A stretch of DNA of 64,000 nt, taken from Frateuria_A sp051900535 (lineage in GTDB: Bacteria > Pseudomonadota > Gammaproteobacteria > Xanthomonadales > Rhodanobacteraceae). The notes below the pieces were generated by a model that did no database searches, was not told the origin of the DNA, and saw only the letters and a list, made by a program, of their open reading frames with translations. Below, piece after piece: positions 34,096-42,376 of this stretch; the first letter of the stretch is position 1, and each line of letters starts with the position of its first letter. The stretch lies in NCBI RefSeq assembly GCF_051900535.1, contig NZ_JBHZGI010000001.1, forward strand, positions 186,001 through 250,000. Direction: 5' to 3'. The position numbers were made by a program, and so were the translations under genes.

Positions 34096-34611
34096 ATGAC
34101 CCGTCCTTCCTCGTTCGACCGCGAACAACTGCTTGCCTGCGCCCGCGGCGAACTGTTCGGCCCCGGCAATGCCCGCCTGCCGTCGCCGCCGATGCTCATG
34201 TTCGACCGGATCACGCACGTCGACGACCACGGCGGCGCACATGGCAAGGGCGTGTTGCGCGCGGAACTGGACATCCATCCGGAGCTCTGGTTCTTCGGCT
34301 GCCATTTCGCCGGCGACCCGGTGATGCCTGGCTGTCTCGGGCTCGATGCGATGTGGCAGCTCTCCGGCTTCTTCCTGCCGTGGCTGGGCGAGCCCGGCCG
34401 CGGTCGCGCGCTGGGCGTGGGGCAGGTGAAGTTCACCGGCCAGGTGCTGCCGAGCGCGAAGCTGGTGCGCTACGAGATCGACGTCCGCCGCGTGATTCGC
34501 GGCAAGCTCAACCTGGTGGTGAGCGACGGCAAGACCTTCGTAGACGACCGCCTGATCTACGTGGCCACCGACATGCGCGTGGGCCTGTTCCAGACGACGG
34601 AGAACTTCTGA
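34096..34611 (+). CDS. fabA: 3-hydroxydecanoyl-ACP dehydratase/isomerase
   Basis: This 171-residue hot-dog protein has catalytic His70 (FFGCHFAGDPVMPGCLGLD) and Asp84, the numbering of E. coli FabA. It dehydrates 3-hydroxydecanoyl-ACP and isomerises the double bond to cis-3, the branch point for unsaturated fatty acids made without O2. It overlaps fabB by 1 base. An Fnr-type box 55 bases upstream suggests low-oxygen induction, when an O2-dependent desaturase would fail. Confidence 0.95.
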   Translation: MTRPSSFDREQLLACARGELFGPGNARLPSPPMLMFDRITHVDDHGGAHGKGVLRAELDIHPELWFFGCHFAGDPVMPGCLGLDAMWQLSGFFLPWLGEPGRGRALGVGQVKFTGQVLPSAKLVRYEIDVRRVIRGKLNLVVSDGKTFVDDRLIYVATDMRVGLFQTTENF

Positions 34612-35819
34612 TGCGCCGCGTCGTGGTCACCGGCATGGGCATCGTCTCCTGCCTGGGCAATGTGGCGGACACCGTCGCGCGTGCCCTGCGCGACATGAAA
34701 AGCGGCATCCGCGCGATGCCCGACTATGCTACCCGCGGCCTGCGCAGCCAGGTCGCCGGCGTGCCGCACATCGACCTGGAAGCGGCGATCGACCGCAAGC
34801 TGCGCCGCTTCATGGGCGATGCCGCCGCCTACGCCTACGTGTCGATGCGCTCGGCGATCGCCGACGCAGGCCTGACGCATGAGCAGGTCAGCCATCCACG
34901 CACCGGCGTGGTGGCCGGTTCCGGTGGCGGCTCGGCGCACTGGCAGATCGAGACGGCGGACCTGCTGCGCGAGAAGGGCGTGCGCCGCGTGGGCCCCTAC
35001 ATGGTGCCGCGCACGATGTGCTCCACCGTATCGGCCACGCTGGCCACCGCGTTCGGCATCCTCGGCCTGAGCTACTCGCTCGCGGCCGCGTGTGCCACCT
35101 CGGCCCATTGCATCGGCACGGCCGCCGACCTGATCCGCCATGGCGCACAGGACGTGGTCTTCGCCGGCGGCGGCGAGGAGGAGCACTGGGGCATGACCGC
35201 GCAGTTCGACGCGATGGGCGCGCTTTCCAGCGGCCACAACGAGGTGCCCACCGCCGCCTCGCGGCCGTACGACGCCGGCCGCGACGGCTTCGTCATCGCT
35301 GGTGGCGGCGGCATGCTGGTGCTGGAGGAGTACGAACACGCCAAGTCGCGCGGCGCGCATATCCACGCCGAGCTGGTCGGCTATGGCGTGACCTCCGACG
35401 GCGCCGACATGGTGGCGCCGAGCGGGGAGGGCGCGGTGCGCTGCATGCGGATGGCACTGGCCGGCCTGGAACGCCCGATCGATTACCTCAACACCCACGG
35501 CACCGCCACGCCGCTGGGCGACATCATCGAACTCAACGCCGTGCGCGAAGTGTTCGGCGAGGCCATGCCGCCACTGTCCTCGACCAAGGCGTTGACCGGC
35601 CACTCGCTCGGCGCCGCCAGCGTGCACGAGGCGATCTACAGCCTGCTGATGATGCGGGGCGGATTCGTCGCCGGCTCGGCGAATATCGACACGCTCGACG
35701 AGCGCGCCGAAGGCTTCCCGATCCTGCGCGACAGCCGCCCGGCGCGGTTGGCGACGGTGATGTCGAACAGCTTCGGGTTTGGCGGTACGAACGCGAGTTT
35801 GGTGTTTGCCAGGGTGTAG
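34611..35819 (+). CDS. fabB: 3-oxoacyl-ACP synthase I
   Basis: This 402-residue ketosynthase has catalytic Cys161 (SLAAACATSAH) and the two histidines in NTHGTATP and TGHSLGAAS. As FabA's partner it elongates cis-3-decenoyl-ACP, completing the anaerobic unsaturated fatty acid route. It starts within the fabA stop (TGATG). A strong hairpin at 35892-35916 separates it from the convergent ubiU-ubiV genes. Confidence 0.94.
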   Translation: MRRVVVTGMGIVSCLGNVADTVARALRDMKSGIRAMPDYATRGLRSQVAGVPHIDLEAAIDRKLRRFMGDAAAYAYVSMRSAIADAGLTHEQVSHPRTGVVAGSGGGSAHWQIETADLLREKGVRRVGPYMVPRTMCSTVSATLATAFGILGLSYSLAAACATSAHCIGTAADLIRHGAQDVVFAGGGEEEHWGMTAQFDAMGALSSGHNEVPTAASRPYDAGRDGFVIAGGGGMLVLEEYEHAKSRGAHIHAELVGYGVTSDGADMVAPSGEGAVRCMRMALAGLERPIDYLNTHGTATPLGDIIELNAVREVFGEAMPPLSSTKALTGHSLGAASVHEAIYSLLMMRGGFVAGSANIDTLDERAEGFPILRDSRPARLATVMSNSFGFGGTNASLVFARV

Positions 35820-35845
35820 CTTCCGGCAGGCGCTCCCCTCCGCAT

Positions 35846-35857
35846 CCCGCAAGCGGG
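35846..35857. repeat. REP-like core palindrome
   Basis: CCCGC-AA-GCGGG repeats the core of the hairpin at 33874-33885. Flanking CTCCCCTCC and GAGAGGA resemble the CCCTCTCCC/GGGAGAGGG arms at 28863-28887, suggesting one dispersed repeat family. Confidence 0.6.
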
Positions 35858-35891
35858 AGAGGAAAAGCTTCGCGCGATGCAGGCCACCGAG

Positions 35892-35916
35892 CCTTCCCCC
35901 GCGGCGCGGGGGAAGG
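35892..35916. terminator. Strong hairpin between convergent fabB and ubiV
   Basis: CCTTCCCCCGC and GCGGGGGAAGG form a perfect 11-base-pair stem with a 3-base loop. There is no T-run on either side, so a bidirectional terminator is likely but not certain; a REP-like element is the alternative. Confidence 0.6.
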
Positions 35917-35948
35917 TCCCGACCGGCGGATGGGCAGGCCGGACCGCG

Positions 35949-36821
35949 CTATCCCGTCACCCGCATCCCCGGCTCCCCGAACCAGTACCCGTTGCGCGCC
36001 CCGATCCGCGGCGGCGGTTGCGGCGAACGCCGCGCCAGGTGGAAGTGCGCCACCACCTCGGCCATCCCTTCGGCCTGCGGATAGAGCCGCAACACGTCCA
36101 CGCCCAGCTCGCGCAGCATCGGCAACTCCGGGCCGAGGTCCGTGATTTCCTCGCCCTGGATCTGGATCCCGTTGATGCGCAGGAAGGGCCTGCCTTCGCG
36201 GGTGGCAAGGGGCAGGCCGTCGGGGTAGTCGATGCAGCGGAAGCCGCACTGGTCCTTGGGCACGTCCAGCGCGCGGGCGGTGAAACAGCGTGCGGAGAAG
36301 GAGAGCGGCAAGCGGCCGAAGGCGATCACTTCGATCTCCGGCATCGCGCCGCCTTCGGCCAGCATCGCGTCGCGCAGTTCGCCGATCAGCGCATGGCCCT
36401 GTTCGACGCCCGGCACCCAGCGGCGCAGGCCGTCGTCCATCAACAGCGCGAGTGCGCGGTGGTTGTAGACGTTGAGCGTGGGACCGGCGACGAACGGCAC
36501 GCCGCGCTCGCGGCAGACCTGCACGGCGGACAGGTCGTTGGCTTCGATCCAGCCGTAGCCTTCGGCCACCAGTCGCTTGACCACGCCTACTTCCGATTCG
36601 GCCTCGATCAGCGCGAGCGAGGAAAGCACGACCTGCTTGCCGCTTCGGGCCAGTTCCGTGGCCAGGTCGATCCAGTCGCGGGTAGCCAGTTCCCGGCGCT
36701 TGCTGCACACCGTCTCGCCCAGGTAGATCACGTCGACCGGCCACTGCGCGGCTTCCCGATAGAAGGCCAGCGTGCGTTCGCGCGGCCAGAAATACTGCAG
36801 CGGCCCGAGGCTGAGTTTCAT
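35949..36821 (-). CDS. ubiV: UbiV, O2-independent ubiquinone hydroxylase subunit
   Basis: This 290-residue U32-family protein has four cysteines, Cys39 (GETVCSKRR), Cys179 (SARCFTARA), Cys192 and Cys196 (DQCGFRCID), matching the [4Fe-4S] ligands of E. coli UbiV (39, 180, 193, 197). With UbiU it hydroxylates the quinone ring without O2. The start at 36821 (MKLSLGPLQYF) lies 14 bases after the ubiU stop, in one operon. Confidence 0.95.
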   Translation of the reverse strand: MKLSLGPLQYFWPRERTLAFYREAAQWPVDVIYLGETVCSKRRELATRDWIDLATELARSGKQVVLSSLALIEAESEVGVVKRLVAEGYGWIEANDLSAVQVCRERGVPFVAGPTLNVYNHRALALLMDDGLRRWVPGVEQGHALIGELRDAMLAEGGAMPEIEVIAFGRLPLSFSARCFTARALDVPKDQCGFRCIDYPDGLPLATREGRPFLRINGIQIQGEEITDLGPELPMLRELGVDVLRLYPQAEGMAEVVAHFHLARRSPQPPPRIGARNGYWFGEPGMRVTG

Positions 36822-36835
36822 GCGGTGCTCCTGCG

Positions 36836-37834
36836 TCAGTGCCAGCGGCGGTGGTAGGGACCGAGGGTGGTCTGGTGGCCTTCGGCATGGCGGGTCAGTG
36901 CCGTTTGCCATGCGGGCTGCGCCGACCAGGCATCGGGAGCGGCGCGGTAGCGATCCAGCGCATCGCGCCAGGTGTGGGTGACGGCGGTGACATAGGCAAC
37001 GCCGCGCTGGCGGCCCTCGATCTTCAGGGCGGCGACGCCGGCCCTCGCCAGGCGCGGGAGCAGTTCGAGCGTGTTGAGACTGGTCGGCTCCTCCAGCGCG
37101 TGGAAGGTTTCGCCACCGACTTCGAAGCGGCCCTTGCACACGGTCGGGTAGCCGGCCGGTTCGGACGGCTCGAACCTGTCGATCAGCACGTCGTTGAGAC
37201 GCACGCTGCGGCGTCCGTCGTCGTGTTCGTTCCAGCGCACGTATTTCGCCGGCGAGCACACGCCGTGGCGGTTGGGCGAAGCGCCGGTGACGTAGCTGGA
37301 GAGCTGGCAGCGTCCTTCGACCATGATGCACAGGCTGCCGAAGGCGAACACCTCCAGCGGCACCGGGCTGGTCTCGCACAAGCGTTCGACCTGCTGGATG
37401 GAGAGCACGCGCGGCAGCACCGCGCGGCTGATGCCGAAGCGCTCGTGCATGTAGCGCAGCGCCGGCGCGGTGGTGGCCGAGCCCTGCACGGAAAGGTGCC
37501 GCGCCATCGTCGGGTGCGTGCGCGAGGCGTAGTCCAGCACCGCCAGTTCGGCCGCGATGATCGCGTCGCAGCCCAGCGCCGCGGCCTTGTCCACCGCCGC
37601 GTGCCACTGCGCCAGGCGCGCGCTGTCGGGGTAGGTGTTGAGCGCCAGGTAGACCTTGCGGCCGTGCGCGTGGGCATGGGCGACGCCCTGGTGCAGCTCC
37701 GCATCGGAGAAGTTGAGGCCGGGAAAGGCGCGCGCGTTGGTTTCGTCGCGCAGCCCGACATAGACCGCGTCGGCGCCAGCGGCGATCGCCGCCTGCAGTG
37801 CCGGCAGGTTGCCGGCGGGACAGACCAGTTGCAT
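36836..37834 (-). CDS. ubiU: UbiU, O2-independent ubiquinone hydroxylase subunit
   Basis: This 332-residue U32-family protein has cluster cysteines Cys169 (FGSLCIMVEGRC), Cys176, Cys193 (HGVCSPAKYVRW) and Cys233 (TVCKGRFE), nearly identical in numbering to E. coli UbiU (169, 176, 193, 232). The ATG at 37834 (MQLVCPAGNLPAL) is the conserved start; the longer frame to 37948 would cross the Dnr-type box. It is the first gene of ubiUV. A box 58 bases upstream supports anaerobic control. Confidence 0.95.
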   Translation of the reverse strand: MQLVCPAGNLPALQAAIAAGADAVYVGLRDETNARAFPGLNFSDAELHQGVAHAHAHGRKVYLALNTYPDSARLAQWHAAVDKAAALGCDAIIAAELAVLDYASRTHPTMARHLSVQGSATTAPALRYMHERFGISRAVLPRVLSIQQVERLCETSPVPLEVFAFGSLCIMVEGRCQLSSYVTGASPNRHGVCSPAKYVRWNEHDDGRRSVRLNDVLIDRFEPSEPAGYPTVCKGRFEVGGETFHALEEPTSLNTLELLPRLARAGVAALKIEGRQRGVAYVTAVTHTWRDALDRYRAAPDAWSAQPAWQTALTRHAEGHQTTLGPYHRRWH

Positions 37835-37892
37835 GTGCACCTCGGTATCCGTGGAAGTGCGCGCATCGTGGTCGCCGCAAGCGGGCGCGGCG

Positions 37893-37906
37893 TTGACGTG
37901 GATCAG
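37893..37906 (-). promoter_or_regulatory. Dnr-type box for ubiU-ubiV (divergent with periplasmic gene)
   Basis: The plus strand reads TTGAC-GTGG-ATCAG (minus strand CTGAT-CCAC-GTCAA). It lies 58 bases before ubiU and 86 bases before the plus-strand gene at 37993; the palindrome could serve both. Confidence 0.72.
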
Positions 37907-37992
37907 TTTGTCGCGGATCAAGGCACGCCCGGGGACCGTCGCTACCATCGTTGCCTGGGCGGCGCATTCGCCGCATGGAAGGAGCTGGCCTC

Positions 37993-38463
37993 ATGTTTCC
38001 GATCAAACTGTCCGTCGTCCTGCTCGGTGTCCTCGCGGTGGCACCGGGCGCCGCCCGCGCGCAGCACGACCACGCCGCGCACGCGCACGTCACCCGGCCG
38101 GTGCCGCCGCCCGCGCAGCGCTGGGCGGCCGACGCGGCGCTGCGCGATGGCATGGGCCGCATCCACACCGCGCTGGAGGAACTGCGCCACTACGAGATGG
38201 GCCACATGGACGCGACCATGGCGCTGGATCGCGTCGGCCTGATCGAACAGGCGGCGACCGATATCTTCGCCAAGTGCAAGCTCGCGCCGGAGCAGGATGC
38301 CGTGCTGCACGGCATGCTGGTGCCGCTGTTGGGCGCCGCGCAGAAGCTCAAGGCCGATCCGCAGGACATGGCGCAGGTGCAGGCCATGCGCAACGCGGTG
38401 GCGGACTATCCGCGGTACTTCGATGACCCGGGTTGGGCGGCGGCCGTCGGCCACGCGCACTGA
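37993..38463 (+). CDS. Periplasmic His-rich helical protein, unassigned
   Basis: This 156-residue protein has a clear Sec signal (about 1-23, cleaved near ARA-QHD). The mature N-terminus is His-rich (QHDHAAHAH), and the rest is predicted helical with a HYEMGHMDAT segment and one Cys (FAKCKL). The size and helices recall four-helix periplasmic proteins of denitrifiers, but I see no CxxCH, so it is not a c-type cytochrome. Metal (copper?) binding is possible. It is divergent from ubiUV across a Dnr-type box. The ATG at 37993 after AAGGAG is preferred over one at 37951. Confidence 0.75.
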   Translation: MFPIKLSVVLLGVLAVAPGAARAQHDHAAHAHVTRPVPPPAQRWAADAALRDGMGRIHTALEELRHYEMGHMDATMALDRVGLIEQAATDIFAKCKLAPEQDAVLHGMLVPLLGAAQKLKADPQDMAQVQAMRNAVADYPRYFDDPGWAAAVGHAH

Positions 38464-38554
38464 GCGTTTCAAGCTGGGGAAGGGTGGGCTGAAGACCCCC
38501 GGCAAGGCGCAAACCGTAGCGTGGGATTCATCCCACCGGCGCGCATCGAGGCGG

Positions 38555-40048
38555 TCACTGGCCGCCCTGGCACGCCTCGGCGCGCGGTCCCAGCGCGCGC
38601 CACAGGGCTTCGACGCGTGCCTCCACCCCCGCATCCGGCGCGATCGGCATGCCCCAGGCGCGGCTTGTTTCACCCGGCCACTTGTTGGTCGCGTCGATGC
38701 CGAGCTTGGATCCCATGCCGGCGACCGGGCTGGCGAAATCGAGGTAGTCGATCGGGGTGTTCTCCACCAGCATCGTGTCGCGCGCCGGATCGACGCGCGT
38801 GGCGATGGCCCAGATCACTTGCGACCAGTCGCGCACGTCGACGTCGGCATCGACCACGATCACGAACTTCGTGTAGGTGAACTGGCGCAGGTACGACCAC
38901 ACGCCCATCATCACGCGCCGCGCGTGGCCTGCGTACTGCTTGCCGATGGCGACCACTGCGACGCGGTAGGAGCAGGCTTCCGGCGGCAGGTGGAAGTCGA
39001 CGATCTCGGGGAACACCTTCTGCAGGATCGGCACGAACACCTCGTTCAACGCCATCGCCAGCACCGACGGTTCGTCGAACGGCGCGCGGCCCATGTAGCT
39101 GCCGTGGTAGATCGCCCCCTGGCGCAGGTGCATGCGCTCGATGGTAAGAACGGGAAAGTGGTCCTGCGCGTTGTAGTACCCGGTGTGGTCACCGAACGGG
39201 CCTTCCAGCGCGGTGTCGTCCGGGTGGATGAAGCCTTCGAGCAGGACCTCGGCGCCGGCCGGCGCGTCCAGGCCGGTCAATTCGCTGCGCCACAGGCGCG
39301 TGCGTTCGGCGCGCAGCAGGCCGGCGAATTCGTATTCGGAAAGCGTGTCGGGCACCGGCGCCACGGCGGCAAGCAGCGTGGCGGGATCAGCGCCGATCGC
39401 GACCAGCACGGGGAAGGGCTGCCCCGGGCGGTCGATGCGCCAGTCGGCGTAGTCCAGCGCACCGCCGCGGTGTGGCAGCCAGCGCATGATCACGCGATTG
39501 CGGCCGATCACCTGCTGGCGGTAGATCGCCACGTTCTGCCGGCGCTTGGCGGTGCCGCGGGTGACCACCAGCCCGAGCGTGACCAGCCGTCCCGCGTCGC
39601 CCGGCCAGCAGTGCTGGATGGGCAGGCGGGCGAGATCGACATCCTCGCCCGCGACCGTTTCGTGCAGGAAGGCCGCCTCGTCGACGTGCCGCGGCGCGAC
39701 GTGCGCCAGTTGCGCCAATTCCGGCCAGTTGGCGAGCGCCTGGCGCAGGTTGGCCGGCCAGCGCGGCTCCTTGATCGAGGCGAGCAACTGGCCCAGCTCG
39801 CGCAGGCTGGCGATCGGCCGGCCGGCGAGGGCCAGCTCGATGCGGCGGCGATGGCCGAACAGGTTGCCGAGGAAGGCGTGGTCGGAACCGACCGGGTGTT
39901 CCATCAGCAGCGCCGGGCCGCCTTCGCGCAGGGCGCGGTGGCAGAGCGCGGTGGTTTCCAGGTGCGGATCGACCGGCGCCTGCACGCGGGCGAGCTGGTG
40001 CTGGCGTTCGAGCTGGGCGAGGAAGGAGCGCAGGTCGTGGTGGCTCAT
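38555..40048 (-). CDS. ubiD: UbiD-family prFMN decarboxylase
   Basis: This 497-residue protein has the same length as E. coli UbiD (3-octaprenyl-4-hydroxybenzoate decarboxylase). UbiD motifs include GPFGDHTGYY, YRVAVVAIGKQYAGHARRV and DWSQVIWAIATR, the region of the Glu-Arg-Glu active site. It decarboxylates the prenylated ring using prenylated FMN made by UbiX (not in the window). The start at 40048 (MSHHDLRSFL) gives a 56-base gap to a Dnr-type box, so this may be an anaerobically induced copy. Confidence 0.93.
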   Translation of the reverse strand: MSHHDLRSFLAQLERQHQLARVQAPVDPHLETTALCHRALREGGPALLMEHPVGSDHAFLGNLFGHRRRIELALAGRPIASLRELGQLLASIKEPRWPANLRQALANWPELAQLAHVAPRHVDEAAFLHETVAGEDVDLARLPIQHCWPGDAGRLVTLGLVVTRGTAKRRQNVAIYRQQVIGRNRVIMRWLPHRGGALDYADWRIDRPGQPFPVLVAIGADPATLLAAVAPVPDTLSEYEFAGLLRAERTRLWRSELTGLDAPAGAEVLLEGFIHPDDTALEGPFGDHTGYYNAQDHFPVLTIERMHLRQGAIYHGSYMGRAPFDEPSVLAMALNEVFVPILQKVFPEIVDFHLPPEACSYRVAVVAIGKQYAGHARRVMMGVWSYLRQFTYTKFVIVVDADVDVRDWSQVIWAIATRVDPARDTMLVENTPIDYLDFASPVAGMGSKLGIDATNKWPGETSRAWGMPIAPDAGVEARVEALWRALGPRAEACQGGQ

Positions 40049-40104
40049 GGCGGCGTCGGTGGCGTGTGGTGGTGCGAGGCTCGCCGGCATGGGAGCCGGA
40101 TGCC

Positions 40105-40118
40105 TTGACGCGCGTCAG
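40105..40118 (-). promoter_or_regulatory. Dnr-type box upstream of ubiD
   Basis: The plus strand reads TTGAC-GCGC-GTCAG (minus strand CTGAC-GCGC-GTCAA). It lies 56 bases before the ubiD start, in the tight spacing class. Confidence 0.75.
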
Positions 40119-40177
40119 GCGGGGCGTTGAAGCGCCGGCTGGAAAGACGTGCCTCGGCAAAGAGCGGTGCGCGCCGG

Positions 40178-41179
40178 CTATCCGACCATGCACCGGTTGC
40201 GCCCGGACGCCTTGGCGCGATACAGCGCCGCATCGGCGCGGGCGACCAGGGCGTCCGGGGCTTCGCCTGCATGGCGGGTCGCCAGTCCGATACTCAGCGT
40301 GACCTGTGCCACGCCGTCGGGTACCGGCACGTGCATCGCCGCGACAGCCAGGCGGATGCGTTCGGCGGTCGCCAGCGCATCGATCCGGTCACAGTCAGGC
40401 AGCACGGCGAGAAATTCCTCGCCGCCGTGGCGCGCGGCCAGGTCGGAGGCGCGCAGCTCCCGCCGGAGCACCTGGGCAAGCGCCACCAGCACGCAGTCGC
40501 CGCCGGCGTGGCCATGATGGTCGTTGACGCGCTTGAAGCGATCCAGGTCGAGCATCAATACCGACAACGGCTCGTTGCGCCGATCGGCCGCGGCACAGGC
40601 CGCCTGCAGGCGTGCGGTGGCGTGGCGCCGGTTGGCAAGGCCGGTGAGTGGATCGTGCGCGGCGTCGCGTCGGGCGGCGAGCAGGCGCACCAGCAGCCGC
40701 AGCTGGGCCTGGCCGGTCCACGTGCCGACGGTCACGATCAGGCCGAACAGCCAGACCCGGTTCCACAGCAACGCATCGGCAGGCGCGCCTTCCAGCGCAA
40801 GCAGCAAGGCAAGCTGGCTGGCTGCGACCAGTGCCGCCAGCAGATTGCGCCACCACGGCAGCGGGAACAGCGCGAGCTGCGCGGCCATCAAGTAGGGAAA
40901 CAGGCCATAGCCGATCCGCAGCGCGTCGTCGTGCGGCAGAACCCGCCACTGCAGCAGACCGAAGCCGACCGCCTGCAGCGCGAGCAGCAGCGCCATGGCG
41001 GTGAAGCGCGGCAGTCGCCAGGCGTGTCGCGACAGGGCGAACAACCCGCCGGCGAGCCCCAGGCGCAGGACCAGTGCGGACATGGCGTCGGCGGCGCCGA
41101 GCGCCAGCATGTCCAGCGGAATCCAGGCCAGCGTGAGCGGCGCCAGCAGCCGCGCGAAGGTCGCTGTGCGCAGGCGCAC
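40178..41179 (-). CDS. Membrane diguanylate cyclase (GGDEF)
   Basis: About 333 residues: five or six N-terminal helices (about 5-155) form an unclassified sensor, followed by a GGDEF domain with an active GGEEF A-site (RHGGEEFLAVL) and an intact inhibitory RxxD site (RASD, five residues upstream). It should make cyclic di-GMP. No ATG precedes the first helix; a GTG at 41179 is used, with an ATG at 41110 possible but cutting into helix 1. It is downstream of the cysteine-synthase-like gene by 80 bases on the same strand. Confidence 0.82.
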   Translation of the reverse strand: MRLRTATFARLLAPLTLAWIPLDMLALGAADAMSALVLRLGLAGGLFALSRHAWRLPRFTAMALLLALQAVGFGLLQWRVLPHDDALRIGYGLFPYLMAAQLALFPLPWWRNLLAALVAASQLALLLALEGAPADALLWNRVWLFGLIVTVGTWTGQAQLRLLVRLLAARRDAAHDPLTGLANRRHATARLQAACAAADRRNEPLSVLMLDLDRFKRVNDHHGHAGGDCVLVALAQVLRRELRASDLAARHGGEEFLAVLPDCDRIDALATAERIRLAVAAMHVPVPDGVAQVTLSIGLATRHAGEAPDALVARADAALYRAKASGRNRCMVG

Positions 41180-41259
41180 CAGGGCTTCGACGTGGGTCCG
41201 GCATTCGGGCGGTATGCGGCCACCGGCCGCGAGCGTCGCGGGGAGTCCGCGGAGCGTGA

Positions 41260-42369
41260 TCAGGCGAGTGGGTGCGTCCACGTACCGGTGGCCAGGCAGC
41301 GTTCCAGCGCGGCACGCGCAGGGGCGATTTCGATCGAACGGGCAGCGAGCCAGGCCGGGTCGAACAGGGTTTCGGTGTAGCGTTCGCCCGGATCGCACAG
41401 CAGGCTGACGATGCTGCCGCGTTCGCCCCGCGCACGCATGGACGCGGCCAGTTGCAGGCAGGCCACCAGGTTGGTGCCCGACGAGCCGCCGTAGCGACGA
41501 CCGAGCAGGTCCTCGAGCATCCACGCCGCGGCCACCGAGGCGGTGTCCGGCACCTCGACCACGTGGTCGACCACCTCGAACAGGAAGCCTGCCTCGACCC
41601 GCGGGCGACCGATCCCCTCGATCACCGTGGGCCGCCTGGCGACGGCGCCGCGATCGAGCGTACGCCAGCCCTGCACGAAGCCACTGCCGGTGGGTTCGGC
41701 CACGCAAAGGCGGGTCTCCAGGCGGCGGTAGCGCAGATAGCGGCCGATGGTGGCGGAGGTGCCGCCGGTACCCGCGCCGCAGACGATCCACGCAGGCATC
41801 GGCTGCGGCTCGCGCGCCATCTGCTGGATGATCGACTCGGCGATGTTGTTGTTGCCGCGCCAGTCGGTGGCGCGCTCGGCCAGTCCGAACTGGTCCAGGT
41901 GGCAAGCGCCGCGCGCGGCGTGTTCGGCGGCCCGCGCGTGCACCTGCGACGGGTCGTCCACCAGATCGCAGTGGCCGCCGAGCGCCTGCACGTCGCGGAT
42001 CTTGCGTGGCGCCGTGCAGGCTGGCATCACCGCGGTGAACGACAGGCCCAGCATGCGCGCGAACCAGGCCTCGGAGATCGCGGTACTGCCGGAGGATGCG
42101 TCGACCACGGGCTGGCCTTCGTGCAGCCGGCCGTTGCACAGCGCATAGAGGAACAGCGAGCGGGCCAGGCGGTGCTTCAGGCTGCCGCTGGGATGGGCGG
42201 CCTCGTCCTTGAAGTAGAAGTCGATGCCGGGAAAGCCGGGCAAGGCAAGCTTGAGCAGGTGCGTGTCGGCCGAGCGCGCCGCTTCCTGCGCAAGCGCGGC
42301 GAGGGCGTCGTGCACCCACGCGCGGTCGTGGCTGGTGTGGTGCGGCTGCAAGGCGATGGGCTGGTTCAT
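41260..42369 (-). CDS. PLP-dependent cysteine-synthase-like enzyme
   Basis: This 369-residue fold-type II PLP enzyme has the Schiff-base lysine in HPSGSLKHRLARS, an SSGSTAISEAWFA substrate loop and a GAGTGGTSATIGRY phosphate-binding loop. It is a divergent member of the CysK/CBS family (extra N-terminal about 40 residues and altered asparagine loop), so it is probably not the housekeeping O-acetylserine sulfhydrylase. It lies 7 bases after the tyrosine-decarboxylase-like gene, in one operon. Possible roles are sulfur or hydrogen-sulfide metabolism or D-/L-amino acid synthesis; not resolvable here. Confidence 0.82.
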   Translation of the reverse strand: MNQPIALQPHHTSHDRAWVHDALAALAQEAARSADTHLLKLALPGFPGIDFYFKDEAAHPSGSLKHRLARSLFLYALCNGRLHEGQPVVDASSGSTAISEAWFARMLGLSFTAVMPACTAPRKIRDVQALGGHCDLVDDPSQVHARAAEHAARGACHLDQFGLAERATDWRGNNNIAESIIQQMAREPQPMPAWIVCGAGTGGTSATIGRYLRYRRLETRLCVAEPTGSGFVQGWRTLDRGAVARRPTVIEGIGRPRVEAGFLFEVVDHVVEVPDTASVAAAWMLEDLLGRRYGGSSGTNLVACLQLAASMRARGERGSIVSLLCDPGERYTETLFDPAWLAARSIEIAPARAALERCLATGTWTHPLA

Positions 42370-42376
42370 GCGGGTA

